Assembly: GCF_024814375.1 (NCBI RefSeq)
Contig: NZ_JANUXX010000005.1
Span: forward strand, 62,001-126,000
Direction of reading: 5' to 3'
DNA: 64,000 bases
DNA from: Streptococcus sciuri
GTDB lineage: Bacteria; Bacillota; Bacilli; Lactobacillales; Streptococcaceae
The position numbers and the translations under genes were made by a program. Every line of letters starts with the position of its first letter. The stretch's first letter is position 1. The notes under the pieces were generated by a model. The model was not told the origin of the DNA. It saw only the letters and a program-made list of their open reading frames with translations, and did no database searches. Shown piece by piece: positions 19,613-29,748 of this stretch.

Positions 19613-22600
19613 CTAAGTTGTTGTTAACTCTTCAGCGTCTTTTAGTTTGACAGAAACAATACGCGAAATACCTGACTCTTGCATGGTCACACCGTAGATA
19701 CTATTTGCTGCTGCCATCGTACCTTTACGATGCGTAACAACGATAAACTGACTAGATTGATCAAAGTGATTAAGGTAGTCTCCAAAACGCTTAACATTCG
19801 CTTCATCTAGAGCTGCCTCAACCTCATCCAAGATAACAAAAGGTATGGTTTTTACACGGATAATGGCAAATAGCAGAGCAAGAGCCGACAAGGCTTTTTC
19901 ACCACCAGACATAAGATTGAGTGATTGAATTTTTTTTCCTGGAGGTTGCACGGATATTTCAATACCCGTCTCAAGAAAATCCTCAGAAGTCAATGTCAAG
20001 TCTGCATTTCCTCCGCCAAACATTTGCGTAAAAGTCTGCTTAAAACTTTCTCGAATCGCCTCAAATGTCAATTTAAAGCGTTGTTTAACCTCTGCATCCA
20101 TATCTGAAATAGTTGTCAACAGAAGATTCTTAGCATCTACCAAGTCTTTTTTTTGGGTATTTAAAAAATTTAGTCTCTGACTAACTTCTTCAAATTGCTC
20201 AATAGCATCCAGATTAACAGGACCCAAGTTTTTAATTTGATGAATGAGTTGGCGTAGCTGCTCTCTTGCGATTGCAAGATTATCAAGCTTATGTGCTTCT
20301 TTTTTAGCATCTTCTAAGGTGTATTGATATTCCTCACTCAATCTATATGCGAATTGACGCAAATGCTTTTTGGCAGTCTCTATCTGCGCTTCAATCTGTG
20401 CTTGTTGGCGGATATACTGCTCATTTTGTTGGCTTTTTTGAGCTAGCAACTGATTCGTCTCATCAACCTGTGCTTCGATATCCTCTAGTTCAAAACGCAC
20501 ACTAATCTGCTCTTGTTCCAAACTGCTTTTACGATCTTTTGCCTGATCCAGCTGTTTTTTTAAGCGCGGTAAGAGTGTATCATCTAATTGCTTTTGATGC
20601 GTGAGGGTTCTTGTCAAACTGCTAAGTTCTGTTTGATAGGTCTTTTGATCCATTTGCAGGCGATCTTGATTTGCTTTTTCAAACTTTATCTCACTGACTA
20701 ACTCACGTTCTTGCAATTTTGCCTGCGATAATTGTTCAGAAAGACGTGCTGCATCTGCCTCAAAGCTATCTTTGTCCGTTTTAAGTTGTTCAATTTGACG
20801 AGAAAGGGTTATTTTTTCTTGCGCTAGCTGCTTCAATTGCGCATCTATCTCTTGACACAAGGCATCAAAAGAAGTTTTATGTTCTTTTTCATCATGATTT
20901 TTTAGTGTTTGATAAGTATCCTCAACGTCTGCTAAACGTTCTTTTAATTGATGATAAGAAAGACTGATAGCCTGCTCATCTAGTCTTTTTTGGTTTCCAT
21001 CTTCCTTGATAACAGCAAGTTCAGATCTTTCTGACTCAAGTTTTGTTTTTAACATTGCTACTTCCTGCTCACAAGTAATCTGATAGTTTTCTAAACTCTT
21101 CAATTCTTGACTAATTTGGTCTAACTCTTGCTTGATAAAGGTCGTATTATTCCCACGGCTAGCACCGCCTGAAAAAGAACCTCCTGTTCTAATCTCAGTA
21201 CCATCTAAGGTTACTATACGTACACGATAAGACAGACGTTTAGCAGCTTGATTAGCGTGCTCAATAGTATCAAAAATTGCTGTCAAGCCCAAAAGATAGC
21301 TCATAATATGAGATAACTTACGATCATAACTCATCAGTTGACTAGCAACCCCCAAGAAACCTCTACTAGTCTCCAAAACCTCTAGCTGTTGCGAGGCCAA
21401 CTGACGAGAAGAAATCGTGGTTAGAGGCAAAAAAGTTGCCCGCCCCTTTCGGTATTGTTTCAAAAAGGCAATTGCTTGTTTTGCCGCCTCTTCATCTTCC
21501 ACAATGATATGCTGGCTGCTAGCACCGAGCGCCACCTCCAGTGCTATCTGGTAACGTGGCGAAAAAGAGAGATGTTCGCTGACTGCGCCAATGATACCAA
21601 CTAAATTCTTTTCTTGTAAGACTGCCTTGACACCTGCATAAAAATGGCTGTGATTTTTATAAATAGATTCAAGACTCGCTTTTTTCGCTCTTTTAGACTT
21701 GATTTTATCCATTTGTTGAAAAAAATCATCCTGTCTTTCTTGGTATGTTGTCTCTACATTTTTGAACAATTTTACCTTTTCTTGATACTGCTCTAATAAA
21801 TCTTTGACAGACTGACTAGCGCTCTCTAATGCCGCTTGTTGCCTTGTTTCTTCTTCTTTCAGTTTAGAGATTTCTTGTGCCAATTGTTGCATTTCTTCTT
21901 TTCTGAAAGCAAACTGCTGCTCTTGACTCTCTTTTTGCGCTTCGAGAGCTGTTTTTTGGTTAGAAAGTTCTGCTTCTTTTTGCAATAAAACCACAAACTG
22001 TTCTCGTAACTGCTCAATGAGCTTATCAGGATTATGACGATATTGCTCCAAGTCAGTTTCAAGCCTTGCGATATTTGCCTTTTCCTGCTCAAACTTTTCC
22101 TTCAACCTTGTTAAAGTCGCTGTTTTATCGTTCAGTTCACTCTCTATTTGTTCAATATTTTCCTCAATTTTTTTAGCTTGTTCTGTTAGCTGAGTCGTTT
22201 TTTGAGTGGATTGTTTAACAGCCAATTTTGTCACTTCAATCTGATGCTCCAAGTCCGCTACTAGTTGAGTAACATTTAAAAGCTCCTTTTGTTTTGACAG
22301 ATTTTTATCTGTCAAGCTACGGCGTCTATCCTTGAGTTTTTGGATTTTCACCTCTAATTTCTGACGTGTATCATAATAAACAGATAAACTATCCTTTACA
22401 ACTGCCAATTCTTCTTTTTGCGTGTTAAGAATAGCTTTTCGTGCCTCAATATCCTCAACTAAAATCGCTAAATCAAGGACTTTTCGCTCATCATCTAATG
22501 CTAGAAAGCGCTTAGCTGTATCCGCTTGATGTTTGAGAGGGGTGACTTGTGTTTCAAGCTCGTAGATAATGTCTTCTAAGCGTTCAAGATTATTCTGCGT

Positions 22601-23149
22601 TTTATCCAACTTGGTCTGTGTTTCTTTTTTTCGCGTCTTATATTTCAAAACACCTGCAGCTTCCTCAAAAATCGCCCTACGATCTTGCGGTTTATTATTA
22701 AAAATTTCCTCAACACGTCCTTGTGAGATGACCGAAAACGAATCACGTCCGAGTCCTGTATCCATGAACAACTCATTGACATCTCGTAGACGAACCTTAC
22801 GACCATCAATGAGATACTCACTATCCCCATTTCTAAAAATACGACGCTCTACACGTATCCTATTATCTAAATGTTTGATAAACTGGTCACTATTATCCAG
22901 CGTCACTGCAACATAGGCATAGTTTAGTGGCTTTCTGCTCTGCGTTCCTGCAAAAATAACATCTGGCATTTTTCCACCACGTAAACTTTTCGCACTAGAC
23001 TCTCCTAGCGCCCAACGCAAACTCTCCGTAATATTACTCTTCCCAGAACCATTGGGACCAACAATGGCAGTCACTCCCTTATCGAACGCAATTATTGTCT
23101 TATCTGCAAAGGACTTAAAACCTTGCAACTCAATTTCTTTTAGAAACAT
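19613..23149 (-). CDS. smc: Chromosome segregation protein SMC (1178 aa)
   Basis: Condensin ATPase. Walker A GPNGSGKSN lies at about 32-40, long coiled coils at about 170-500 and 670-1000 flank a globular hinge (about 500-660), and at the C-terminus come the ABC signature LMSGGEKALSAL and Walker B FVILDEVEAALD (about 1090-1120). Full length. It follows rnc with no gap. Streptococci usually have HAD-HAD-ftsY next downstream; here two accessory operons intervene. Confidence 0.98.
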   Translation of the reverse strand: MFLKEIELQGFKSFADKTIIAFDKGVTAIVGPNGSGKSNITESLRWALGESSAKSLRGGKMPDVIFAGTQSRKPLNYAYVAVTLDNSDQFIKHLDNRIRVERRIFRNGDSEYLIDGRKVRLRDVNELFMDTGLGRDSFSVISQGRVEEIFNNKPQDRRAIFEEAAGVLKYKTRKKETQTKLDKTQNNLERLEDIIYELETQVTPLKHQADTAKRFLALDDERKVLDLAILVEDIEARKAILNTQKEELAVVKDSLSVYYDTRQKLEVKIQKLKDRRRSLTDKNLSKQKELLNVTQLVADLEHQIEVTKLAVKQSTQKTTQLTEQAKKIEENIEQIESELNDKTATLTRLKEKFEQEKANIARLETDLEQYRHNPDKLIEQLREQFVVLLQKEAELSNQKTALEAQKESQEQQFAFRKEEMQQLAQEISKLKEEETRQQAALESASQSVKDLLEQYQEKVKLFKNVETTYQERQDDFFQQMDKIKSKRAKKASLESIYKNHSHFYAGVKAVLQEKNLVGIIGAVSEHLSFSPRYQIALEVALGASSQHIIVEDEEAAKQAIAFLKQYRKGRATFLPLTTISSRQLASQQLEVLETSRGFLGVASQLMSYDRKLSHIMSYLLGLTAIFDTIEHANQAAKRLSYRVRIVTLDGTEIRTGGSFSGGASRGNNTTFIKQELDQISQELKSLENYQITCEQEVAMLKTKLESERSELAVIKEDGNQKRLDEQAISLSYHQLKERLADVEDTYQTLKNHDEKEHKTSFDALCQEIDAQLKQLAQEKITLSRQIEQLKTDKDSFEADAARLSEQLSQAKLQERELVSEIKFEKANQDRLQMDQKTYQTELSSLTRTLTHQKQLDDTLLPRLKKQLDQAKDRKSSLEQEQISVRFELEDIEAQVDETNQLLAQKSQQNEQYIRQQAQIEAQIETAKKHLRQFAYRLSEEYQYTLEDAKKEAHKLDNLAIAREQLRQLIHQIKNLGPVNLDAIEQFEEVSQRLNFLNTQKKDLVDAKNLLLTTISDMDAEVKQRFKLTFEAIRESFKQTFTQMFGGGNADLTLTSEDFLETGIEISVQPPGKKIQSLNLMSGGEKALSALALLFAIIRVKTIPFVILDEVEAALDEANVKRFGDYLNHFDQSSQFIVVTHRKGTMAAANSIYGVTMQESGISRIVSVKLKDAEELTTT

Positions 23150-23842
23150 TTAGTCCTCACTCAGTCGATCAAGTGCTTCTTTAGCAGCCGATTGTTCTGC
23201 TTGTTTTTTAGACTTACCACTCCCAGAGCTGATTGCTTTGTTATTTACAAAGACACTCACTTCAAATACTTTTGCATGAGCTGGACCAGACTCTTTAGTG
23301 ACACGATAATCAATCACCACATCTCCATTGACTTGCAATTGCTCTTGAAGTGCTGTTTTATAGTCTCTCACCTTTTGGTAATTATCATTTTCAACTCGGG
23401 GAATGACCACTTGCTTAAGAAAAGCTTCAACCACATCTACACCTTTATCAAGTAATAACGCTCCCAAAAAGGCTTCAAACAAATCACCTAAAATTGTAAC
23501 ACGCTTGCGTCCACCTGACTTTTCTTCTCCTTTACCAAGCTTTATATAAGCATCGAATCCGCAATCACATGAAAAACCTGCCAGACTTTCCTCACGCACA
23601 ATCATAGAGCGTAGCTTAGACAAATCACCTTCTGGTTTTTTAGGATATTTTTCAAACAAATAACGCGAAATTAACAGTTGCAAAACAGCGTCTCCTAAAA
23701 ATTCCAAGCGCTCATTATGTGAAATCTTTAGGGGACGATGTTCATTAGCATAAGAAGTATGTGTAAAGGCTGTATCCAATAGTTTTTTGTCATCGAAGGT
23801 GATGCCATAATCTACGTTCAATTTTTCTTCCAACGTTTTCAT
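23150..23842 (-). CDS. rnc: Ribonuclease III (230 aa)
   Basis: Double-strand-specific endoribonuclease for rRNA and antisense-RNA processing. The signature [13 protein letters not shown] is at about 42-54; the second metal-site motif [14 protein letters not shown] is near 118-131; a dsRNA-binding domain fills about 155-226. Abuts smc. Confidence 0.97.
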   Translation of the reverse strand: MKTLEEKLNVDYGITFDDKKLLDTAFTHTSYANEHRPLKISHNERLEFLGDAVLQLLISRYLFEKYPKKPEGDLSKLRSMIVREESLAGFSCDCGFDAYIKLGKGEEKSGGRKRVTILGDLFEAFLGALLLDKGVDVVEAFLKQVVIPRVENDNYQKVRDYKTALQEQLQVNGDVVIDYRVTKESGPAHAKVFEVSVFVNNKAISSGSGKSKKQAEQSAAKEALDRLSED

Positions 23843-23912
23843 TATTTTTATCTCCCTTTTATTTTATATAAAAGTCTTTTCTAAATTATACCAAAAATAT
23901 CTCACAATGAAA

Positions 23913-23940
23913 AAGAGGCTCTATTTTTGAAAGACCTCTT
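23913..23940 (-). terminator. Terminator after vicX
   Basis: On - AAGAGG pairs with CCTCTT (+ 23913-23918 / 23935-23940) and is followed by TTT. It lies just past the vicX stop and before rnc, separating vicRKX from rnc-smc. Confidence 0.6.
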
Positions 23941-23953
23941 CACATCGTCTTTT

Positions 23954-24766
23954 TTAAATCTGTGTCAAAGGGGTCGCATGATCTGGCGATGTGTCTAAGA
24001 CCTTGAAATCACTATTAACAGCGAAATCTGCTGACATGAGTTGGTTTTCCATCGTCATATGCGCTAATTCTTTGATATTATTTTCTTGACTCAAATGTCC
24101 AAGATAGATTTTTTTAGTGCGCCGTCCAATAGTTCTAATCATAGTTTCCGCACCATCTTCATTGGAGAGATGCCCTTTATCAGACAAAATTCTCTGTTTG
24201 AGACTCCAAGGGTAACTGCCTGAGCGCAAAATATCAATATCATGATTGGACTCAATCAAGTAAGCATCTGCATTTTCAATCAAACCGGCTAAACGATCGC
24301 TAACATATCCTGTATCCGTTAACATAACAAAGCTCTTATCATCCTTTATCAAACGGTAAAATTGTGGGTCAGCAGCATCATGACTCACCCCATAACTCTC
24401 AATATCTAAGTCAGCAAAGGTAAGCATCTTATCACGCCCAAAGATATGTTTTTGAGCAACTTCAAGCTTTCCTATCATGTTTTTGTCGTCTATGATTTTC
24501 CAAGTGGCTTCATTGGCATAAACATCGAGTTTGTATTTACGAGCAAGAATACCCACTCCCTTAATATGATCTGAATGCTCATGCGTCACTAAAATAGCAT
24601 CCAATTCCTGAGGCTTGCGTCCAATATCAGCTAAAAGACTGGTAATTTTTTTACCAGTCAATCCTGCGTCAATCAAGATTTTTTGCTTAGGTGTCTCAAC
24701 ATAAAAGGCATTACCACTAGAACCTGAAGCTAAAATACTATACCGAAACCCTTTCTCTTCAAGCAT
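23954..24766 (-). CDS. vicX: VicX/WalJ metallo-beta-lactamase-fold protein (270 aa)
   Basis: MBL-fold protein of the vicRKX operon. The metal-binding motif THEHSDHIKGV is near residue 63, with further ligands in LTDTGYVSD and ESNHD. The start is set at ATG 24766 (MLEEKGFRYSILASGSSGN), which overlaps the vicK stop region and has GGAAGAG before it; the frame extends eight codons further up. It modulates VicRK output in streptococci; its direct substrate is unresolved. Confidence 0.93.
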   Translation of the reverse strand: MLEEKGFRYSILASGSSGNAFYVETPKQKILIDAGLTGKKITSLLADIGRKPQELDAILVTHEHSDHIKGVGILARKYKLDVYANEATWKIIDDKNMIGKLEVAQKHIFGRDKMLTFADLDIESYGVSHDAADPQFYRLIKDDKSFVMLTDTGYVSDRLAGLIENADAYLIESNHDIDILRSGSYPWSLKQRILSDKGHLSNEDGAETMIRTIGRRTKKIYLGHLSQENNIKELAHMTMENQLMSADFAVNSDFKVLDTSPDHATPLTQI

Positions 24767-24768
24767 GC

Positions 24769-26115
24769 TTACTCTTCCTCTTCTTCCCATTCATCATAGA
24801 TAGCACTTTCTTTATTATACGGCAAAACAATTGTAAAAGTTGAACCATTTCCATAATCACTTTTTGCCCAAATAAAGCCTTTATGAAGTTTCACAATTTC
24901 CTTTGCAATAGATAGACCCAAGCCTGTACCACCTTGTGATCGACTACGAGCCTTATCCACACGGTAAAAGCGATCAAACACCAAAGGCAAATCTTTCTTT
25001 GGAATCCCTAAACCTTCATCAGAGATGGACAAAATCAGCTGACTATCAGTTGTTTGCATACTGATAGTCACTTTCCCACCATCTGGAGAATACTTGATGG
25101 CATTGTTTAAGACATTGTCAAGTACTTGCGTCATCTTATCTGTATCAATCTCTATCCAAATTGGACTCAAAGGATAATCACGGAGGATATCAATTTTTTT
25201 CGATGCAGACTGCTGTGCTGTGATTTGTTCAAAACGATTGAGAATAGACGTGATAAAGGCTGTAAAATTAGTCATTTCAATTTCGAGCTTTGTCACTTGG
25301 TTATCAATACGAGACAGTGCTAGTAAATCTGAAATCATACGCATCATACGATTGGTCTCATCAAGCGACACTTTGACAAAGCTAGGAGCGACTTCTTCTT
25401 TTAGTATTCCTTCATCCAATGCTTCCAGATAAGATTTGATAGAGGTCAACGGTGTTCGTAACTCATGACTAACATTGGATACAAAAAGTCTGCGTTCACG
25501 TTCCTCTTTTTCCTGTTCTGTCGCATCATGTGAAACTGCAACAAGACCTGTAACAAAGCCACTATCATGACGATTTTTAGCAAAGCGGATATGTAGTGTT
25601 ATAAACTCGCCCATCTCATCTCGACGATAAAGTGTCAACTCTGGTGTTTTTTCCACCAGCTCGCGAAAGGAATAATCAGCATCATCCCCTAAAATAGCTA
25701 TAATGGATTTTCCCAATGCTTCTTGTTCAGAAAGATTGAACTGCTTTTGTGCTTTTTCATTAATCATAGTGATACGTCCCACACTATTGGTTGCTAAGAC
25801 GCCGTCCGTCATATAAGTGAGAATATTTGAGAGACGATTTTTTTCCTGAGCTAAATTATCGTGTGTTTTTTGATAAACTCTATCAAGTTCATTTAGCGTC
25901 TCACCAAGATCAACTATCTCAGGTTCACCTTTTAGCTTGATATCAAGGGATTGCTGTCCCTCTATCATCCCTCGAACTTTATCTGTAAGCAAATGCAAAT
26001 TTTTGACCAGACGAATATCACGATAAGTCAAAAAGATAAAATAAATCCCTACAAAAGCAAGTAAAATAAGGAGTGCAAACTCAAACGTTTTAAGATTTTC
26101 AAAGGTATTAGCCAT
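24769..26115 (-). CDS. vicK: Sensor histidine kinase VicK/WalK (448 aa)
   Basis: Membrane sensor of the essential VicRK two-component system that controls cell-wall hydrolase genes. One transmembrane segment (about 12-31) without a large extracellular loop, as in other streptococci, then HAMP (about 33-85), PAS (about 95-200), HisKA with phosphorylatable His in VSHELRTPL (about 216) and HATPase with DEGLGIP and GGTGLGLSI. It overlaps vicR by 8 nt. Confidence 0.97.
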   Translation of the reverse strand: MANTFENLKTFEFALLILLAFVGIYFIFLTYRDIRLVKNLHLLTDKVRGMIEGQQSLDIKLKGEPEIVDLGETLNELDRVYQKTHDNLAQEKNRLSNILTYMTDGVLATNSVGRITMINEKAQKQFNLSEQEALGKSIIAILGDDADYSFRELVEKTPELTLYRRDEMGEFITLHIRFAKNRHDSGFVTGLVAVSHDATEQEKEERERRLFVSNVSHELRTPLTSIKSYLEALDEGILKEEVAPSFVKVSLDETNRMMRMISDLLALSRIDNQVTKLEIEMTNFTAFITSILNRFEQITAQQSASKKIDILRDYPLSPIWIEIDTDKMTQVLDNVLNNAIKYSPDGGKVTISMQTTDSQLILSISDEGLGIPKKDLPLVFDRFYRVDKARSRSQGGTGLGLSIAKEIVKLHKGFIWAKSDYGNGSTFTIVLPYNKESAIYDEWEEEEE

Positions 26116-26818
26116 AATCTTTCATATAATAACCGACGCCACGACGTGTCAGTATGTATTCTGGGCGACTCGGTGTATCTTCGATTTTTTCACGCAAGCG
26201 ACGTACCGTCACATCAACCGTCCTCACATCACCAAAATAATCATATCCCCACACTGTCTCAAGCAAGTGTTCACGTGTCATGACCTGACCGATATGTGTT
26301 GCCAAATGATACAACAATTCAAACTCACGATGTGTCAACTCAATATCCTCGCCATATTTACGTGCTACAAAAGCATCTGGTACGATTTGCAAATTATTAA
26401 TGATAATAATATTTGAGCTAGCTTCGTTGTTTTCTTCGGTGACAGCAGACTCGATATTTTCCGTACGGCGTAAGTGCGCTTTAATGCGCGCCAATAACTC
26501 ACGATTTGAAAAAGGCTTGGTCACATAGTCATCTGCACCGATTTCCAATCCAATAACCTTATCAATCTCACTATCTTTTGCTGATAACATGATAATAGGT
26601 ACGTAGCTGGTCTTACGAATTTCTCGCGCTACTTCAAGTCCATCTTTTTCTGGCAACATCAAATCCAAGATCAAAAGATCCGGTCTTTCTTTGTCAAAAA
26701 GTTCTAGCGCTTCATTACCGTCAAAAGCAGTGACAACACTATAACCTTCCTTTGTTAAATTAAATTTAATAATATCTGAGATAGGTTTCTCATCATCGAC
26801 AATTAAAATTTTTTTCAT
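26108..26818 (-). CDS. vicR: Response regulator VicR/WalR (236 aa)
   Basis: OmpR-type regulator: receiver domain with the phospho-acceptor Asp in [12 protein letters not shown] (about 52) and [12 protein letters not shown], then a winged helix (about 135-232) with LTHREFELL and RRGVGYYM. First gene of the vicRKX operon; AGGAGGG precedes the ATG. Confidence 0.98.
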   Translation of the reverse strand: MKKILIVDDEKPISDIIKFNLTKEGYSVVTAFDGNEALELFDKERPDLLILDLMLPEKDGLEVAREIRKTSYVPIIMLSAKDSEIDKVIGLEIGADDYVTKPFSNRELLARIKAHLRRTENIESAVTEENNEASSNIIIINNLQIVPDAFVARKYGEDIELTHREFELLYHLATHIGQVMTREHLLETVWGYDYFGDVRTVDVTVRRLREKIEDTPSRPEYILTRRGVGYYMKDYG

Positions 26819-26944
26819 ATCGCCCTCCTATTGGTCGTCCATTGGAGAATAAAACAAGCAGATAAAAATTACTCAAGTACAAATACAAATTATAGTATAC
26901 CAAATTTTCAACGATAAATACACTGATAGACTTTTTTTATTATA

Positions 26945-27061
26945 TTATCTAAATAATGATGTGATAATTGTAAACACCTTTACTTCAACCTGATTTTCCT
27001 TCAAAGATTTGAGTCCTTTGAAGGTATCGTTAGCGAAAAGTTCAAGAGTAAATTCAACCAT
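26945..27061 (-). CDS. Possible small ORF (38 aa), uncertain
   Basis: ATG 27061 follows AGAAGG and opens a 38-codon frame, MVEFTLELFANDTFKGL at the start and ending ITSLFR. Composition is protein-like, but no family is recognised and no promoter is clear. It may be the remnant of a larger gene. Confidence 0.25.
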   Translation of the reverse strand: MVEFTLELFANDTFKGLKSLKENQVEVKVFTIITSLFR

Positions 27062-27175
27062 AGTGAACCTTCTAATGAATCTATTACACCACAAATACCT
27101 TTCTAGTTAACAGTGCAATTCCTAGCACCACCATTTTTTCAACCTTCATTCTCAGCGAGAAAATAAGAAAAAAAC

Positions 27176-27208
27176 AGCCATTTTTAGCAATATCTGCTAG
27201 TTATGGCT
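27176..27208. terminator. Terminator-like hairpin
   Basis: AGCCAT (27176-27181) pairs with ATGGCT (27203-27208) and inner TAGCA with TGCTA around a 5-nt loop. A T-run follows on - (better) and CTTTT on +. No intact gene ends here, which suggests a lost neighbour or a short RNA. Confidence 0.5.
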
Positions 27209-27353
27209 CTTTTATTGTTGAATTGTCAGGGGAGTTGCTGATTTAGCTTTTATCCCTCTCTAACTGGATGATATAACTTTTTTAGGATAACATACCTAGT
27301 TTTACTTATGTGTAACAACAATATTATCGATTTTATAATTTTTTTTGAATACA

Positions 27354-27382
27354 TTGACAGCTATACTGTTCTATGTTACAAT
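27354..27382 (+). promoter_or_regulatory. Promoter of the amino-acid ABC operon
   Basis: TTGACA (27354-27359), 17-bp spacer, TACAAT (27377-27382). The leader to glnQ is about 55 nt and ends in a strong GTAGGAGG site. Confidence 0.85.
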
Positions 27383-27444
27383 AATTGTGTTATAAAACCT
27401 AACAGATGGTTTCTGTTTTATTACAAAAAAGTAGGAGGAATACT

Positions 27445-28215
27445 ATGGCATTAATCGAATACAAAAATGTCGACAAATACTATGGTGATTATCATGCACT
27501 TCGCCACATTAATCTCAATATCGAAGAAGGGCAAGTCGTTGTTTTACTAGGACCTTCTGGGTCTGGTAAGTCAACTCTTATCCGTACCATGAATGCGCTT
27601 GAATCTATCGAAACAGGAAGTTTAATCGTCAATGGACATGAACTGGCCAATGCTTCTAATAAAGATTTGGTTCAACTTCGTAAAGAAGTCGGCATGGTTT
27701 TCCAGCATTTCAATCTTTACCCTCATAAAACGGTGTTAGAAAATGTTACACTTGCTCCTATTAAAGTTTTAGGAATCTCACAAAAAGAGGCCGAAGAAAC
27801 AGCTGAAAAATACTTAACCTATGTTAATATGTGGGATCGTAAAGACTCTTATCCAGGTATGCTCTCTGGGGGGCAAAAGCAACGTGTTGCTATCGCTCGT
27901 GGGCTTGCTATGCATCCTAAACTATTGCTCTTTGATGAGCCAACATCTGCACTTGACCCTGAAACTATCGGAGATGTTCTTACTGTCATGCAAAATCTTG
28001 CTCGTGAAGGTATGAATATGGTGGTCGTTACCCACGAGATGGGCTTTGCTCGTGAAGTGGCTGATCGTATTATCTTTATGGCTGACGGACAGATTCTAGT
28101 AGATACAACTGATGTCCATGGTTTCTTTGATGCTCCAACAGAACCACGTGCTAAACAGTTCTTGAGTAATATCATCAACCACACTAGTGAACGTGTCAAT
28201 GCCAAAGGAGAATAG
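27445..28215 (+). CDS. glnQ: Polar amino-acid ABC transporter ATP-binding protein (256 aa)
   Basis: ATPase of an amino-acid importer. Walker A GPSGSGKST near 36, Q-loop FQHFNLYPHKT, signature LSGGQKQRVAIARGLA, Walker B LLLFDEPTSALDP. The ATG at 27445 is preceded by GTAGGAGG; the longer frame from 27406 has no such site. The symbol is generic (GlnQ/GltL group); the substrate is probably glutamine, glutamate or aspartate. Confidence 0.93.
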   Translation: MALIEYKNVDKYYGDYHALRHINLNIEEGQVVVLLGPSGSGKSTLIRTMNALESIETGSLIVNGHELANASNKDLVQLRKEVGMVFQHFNLYPHKTVLENVTLAPIKVLGISQKEAEETAEKYLTYVNMWDRKDSYPGMLSGGQKQRVAIARGLAMHPKLLLFDEPTSALDPETIGDVLTVMQNLAREGMNMVVVTHEMGFAREVADRIIFMADGQILVDTTDVHGFFDAPTEPRAKQFLSNIINHTSERVNAKGE

Positions 28216-28216
28216 T

Positions 28217-29020
28217 ATGAAAAAAAGAAAACTAGCCTCCGCTATCCTAACCCTTCTCGCCTTGCTTGTGACTTTACAGACAGCTGTCAAGGCGGATAGC
28301 ACCCCAGCACAAGTCAAAAAAATCCAAGAAACAGGTGTCTTAAAGGTTGGTGTCAAACAGGACGTTCCAAACTTTGGCTACTACAGCGCTGATAGCAACT
28401 CCTACGAAGGTATGGAAATTGACATTGCTAAAAAAATCGCAAAAGCTATGGGAGTCAAAATCAGCTTTGTACCTGTCACAACACAAACACGTGAACCCTT
28501 GATGGATAATGGGCAAATCGATATTCTTATCGGAACCTACACCATCACAGACGAGCGCAAACAAAACTACAGCATCTCAAATCCTTACTACTACGATGAA
28601 ATTGGTTTTCTCGTTCGTAAAGACAGTGGTATTACCAAAATCTCTGACTTGAATGGTAAAACTATCGGCGTCTCCCAAGGAGCAACCACTAAGAGCAGCC
28701 TTGAAACTTATGCTAAAGAGAACAATCTGACTTTTAAGTACATGCAGCTTGGCAGTTATCCTGAGCTAGCCGTTGCCCTTTATGCTAAACGTATTGACGC
28801 TTTTTCAGTAGATAAGTCTATCCTTTCTGGTTATGTCAGCTCAAAAACAACCATCTTAAAGGATGGCTTTAATACGCAAGAATATGGAATCGCCACTAAA
28901 AAATCCAATACTCAAATCATAAGCTACATCAACAAGTTCATTTCCAAATGGAAAAAAGACGGCAGTCTTGAGAAAATCTACAAAAAATACAATCTCACCC
29001 CTGCAAAATCCAATTCATAA
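28217..29020 (+). CDS. Polar amino-acid ABC transporter substrate-binding protein (267 aa)
   Basis: Extracellular binding protein (SBP_bac_3) of the PEB1/GlnH type: core starting ETGVLKVGVKQDVPNF at about 35, ligand loop TYTITDERKQ near 115. It has a signal peptide of about 27 residues ending TAVKADS but no cysteine lipobox, unusual for a Gram-positive binding protein. GGAG precedes ATG 28217, one base after the glnQ stop. Confidence 0.92.
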   Translation: MKKRKLASAILTLLALLVTLQTAVKADSTPAQVKKIQETGVLKVGVKQDVPNFGYYSADSNSYEGMEIDIAKKIAKAMGVKISFVPVTTQTREPLMDNGQIDILIGTYTITDERKQNYSISNPYYYDEIGFLVRKDSGITKISDLNGKTIGVSQGATTKSSLETYAKENNLTFKYMQLGSYPELAVALYAKRIDAFSVDKSILSGYVSSKTTILKDGFNTQEYGIATKKSNTQIISYINKFISKWKKDGSLEKIYKKYNLTPAKSNS

Positions 29021-29034
29021 GGAGGAATCGCCTA

Positions 29035-29739
29035 ATGGTATATTTAACTTCAACTGCGAGTCCGTTTGCACTGTCACGTTGGGCTGATTTTTTTGCCAAC
29101 TTTGGTACATTTGTAAAGGGATTTATCTATACTCTCGGAATGTCTATTGGCGCTTTGATTCTAGCACTGCTGCTAGGTATCCTCTTTGGTGCCATGTCAT
29201 CTACTAAAAACAAACTCTTGCGTGCTATTGCACGTATCTACGTTGAAATTTTCCAAAACACTCCCCTCTTAGTTCAATTTGTGGTGGTCTACTACGGTTT
29301 AGCTATTGTATCAAATGGTAATATCATGATTAACGCTTTCTTTACCTCAATCATCTGTGTAGGTATCTACCATGGAGCCTATATCGCTGAGGTTATCCGA
29401 TCAGGTATCGAGGCTGTACCGCGGGGACAGACTGAGGCTGCCTTGTCACAAGGTTTTACTTATCCACAGACTATGGGGATAATTATCTTGCCACAAGCTA
29501 TTAGAACCATCCTTCCTCCAATGACCAACCAGGTGGTTAATCTTATTAAAAACACATCAACAGTTGCCATCATCTCTGGAGCTGACATCATGTTTGTCGC
29601 AAAAGCTTGGGCATACGATACGACCAACTACGTGCCTGCCTTTATCGGAGCGGCTGTTCTCTACTTTATCATGTGCTTCCCACTTGCCACTTGGGCACGT
29701 CGCATGGAAGAAGCCAATAAAGATTCGTATTCACTATAA
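29035..29739 (+). CDS. Amino-acid ABC transporter permease (234 aa)
   Basis: Inner-membrane permease of the HisM/GlnP family: TM segments near 25-50, 60-85, 95-120 and 200-220, with the EAA-type loop EAALSQGFTYPQTMGIIILPQ near 140. It forms a heterodimer with the next gene's product. Confidence 0.92.
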   Translation: MVYLTSTASPFALSRWADFFANFGTFVKGFIYTLGMSIGALILALLLGILFGAMSSTKNKLLRAIARIYVEIFQNTPLLVQFVVVYYGLAIVSNGNIMINAFFTSIICVGIYHGAYIAEVIRSGIEAVPRGQTEAALSQGFTYPQTMGIIILPQAIRTILPPMTNQVVNLIKNTSTVAIISGADIMFVAKAWAYDTTNYVPAFIGAAVLYFIMCFPLATWARRMEEANKDSYSL

Positions 29740-29748
29740 GGAGAGATT

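Larger units (their letters stand above)
26819..27353. other. 535-bp AT-rich intergenic region between vicR and the ABC operon
   Basis: Divergent spacer. It holds the vicR promoter region (TATAAT-like on - near 26890), one possible 38-codon ORF and one hairpin, both listed separately. I see no other gene. Confidence 0.6.
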
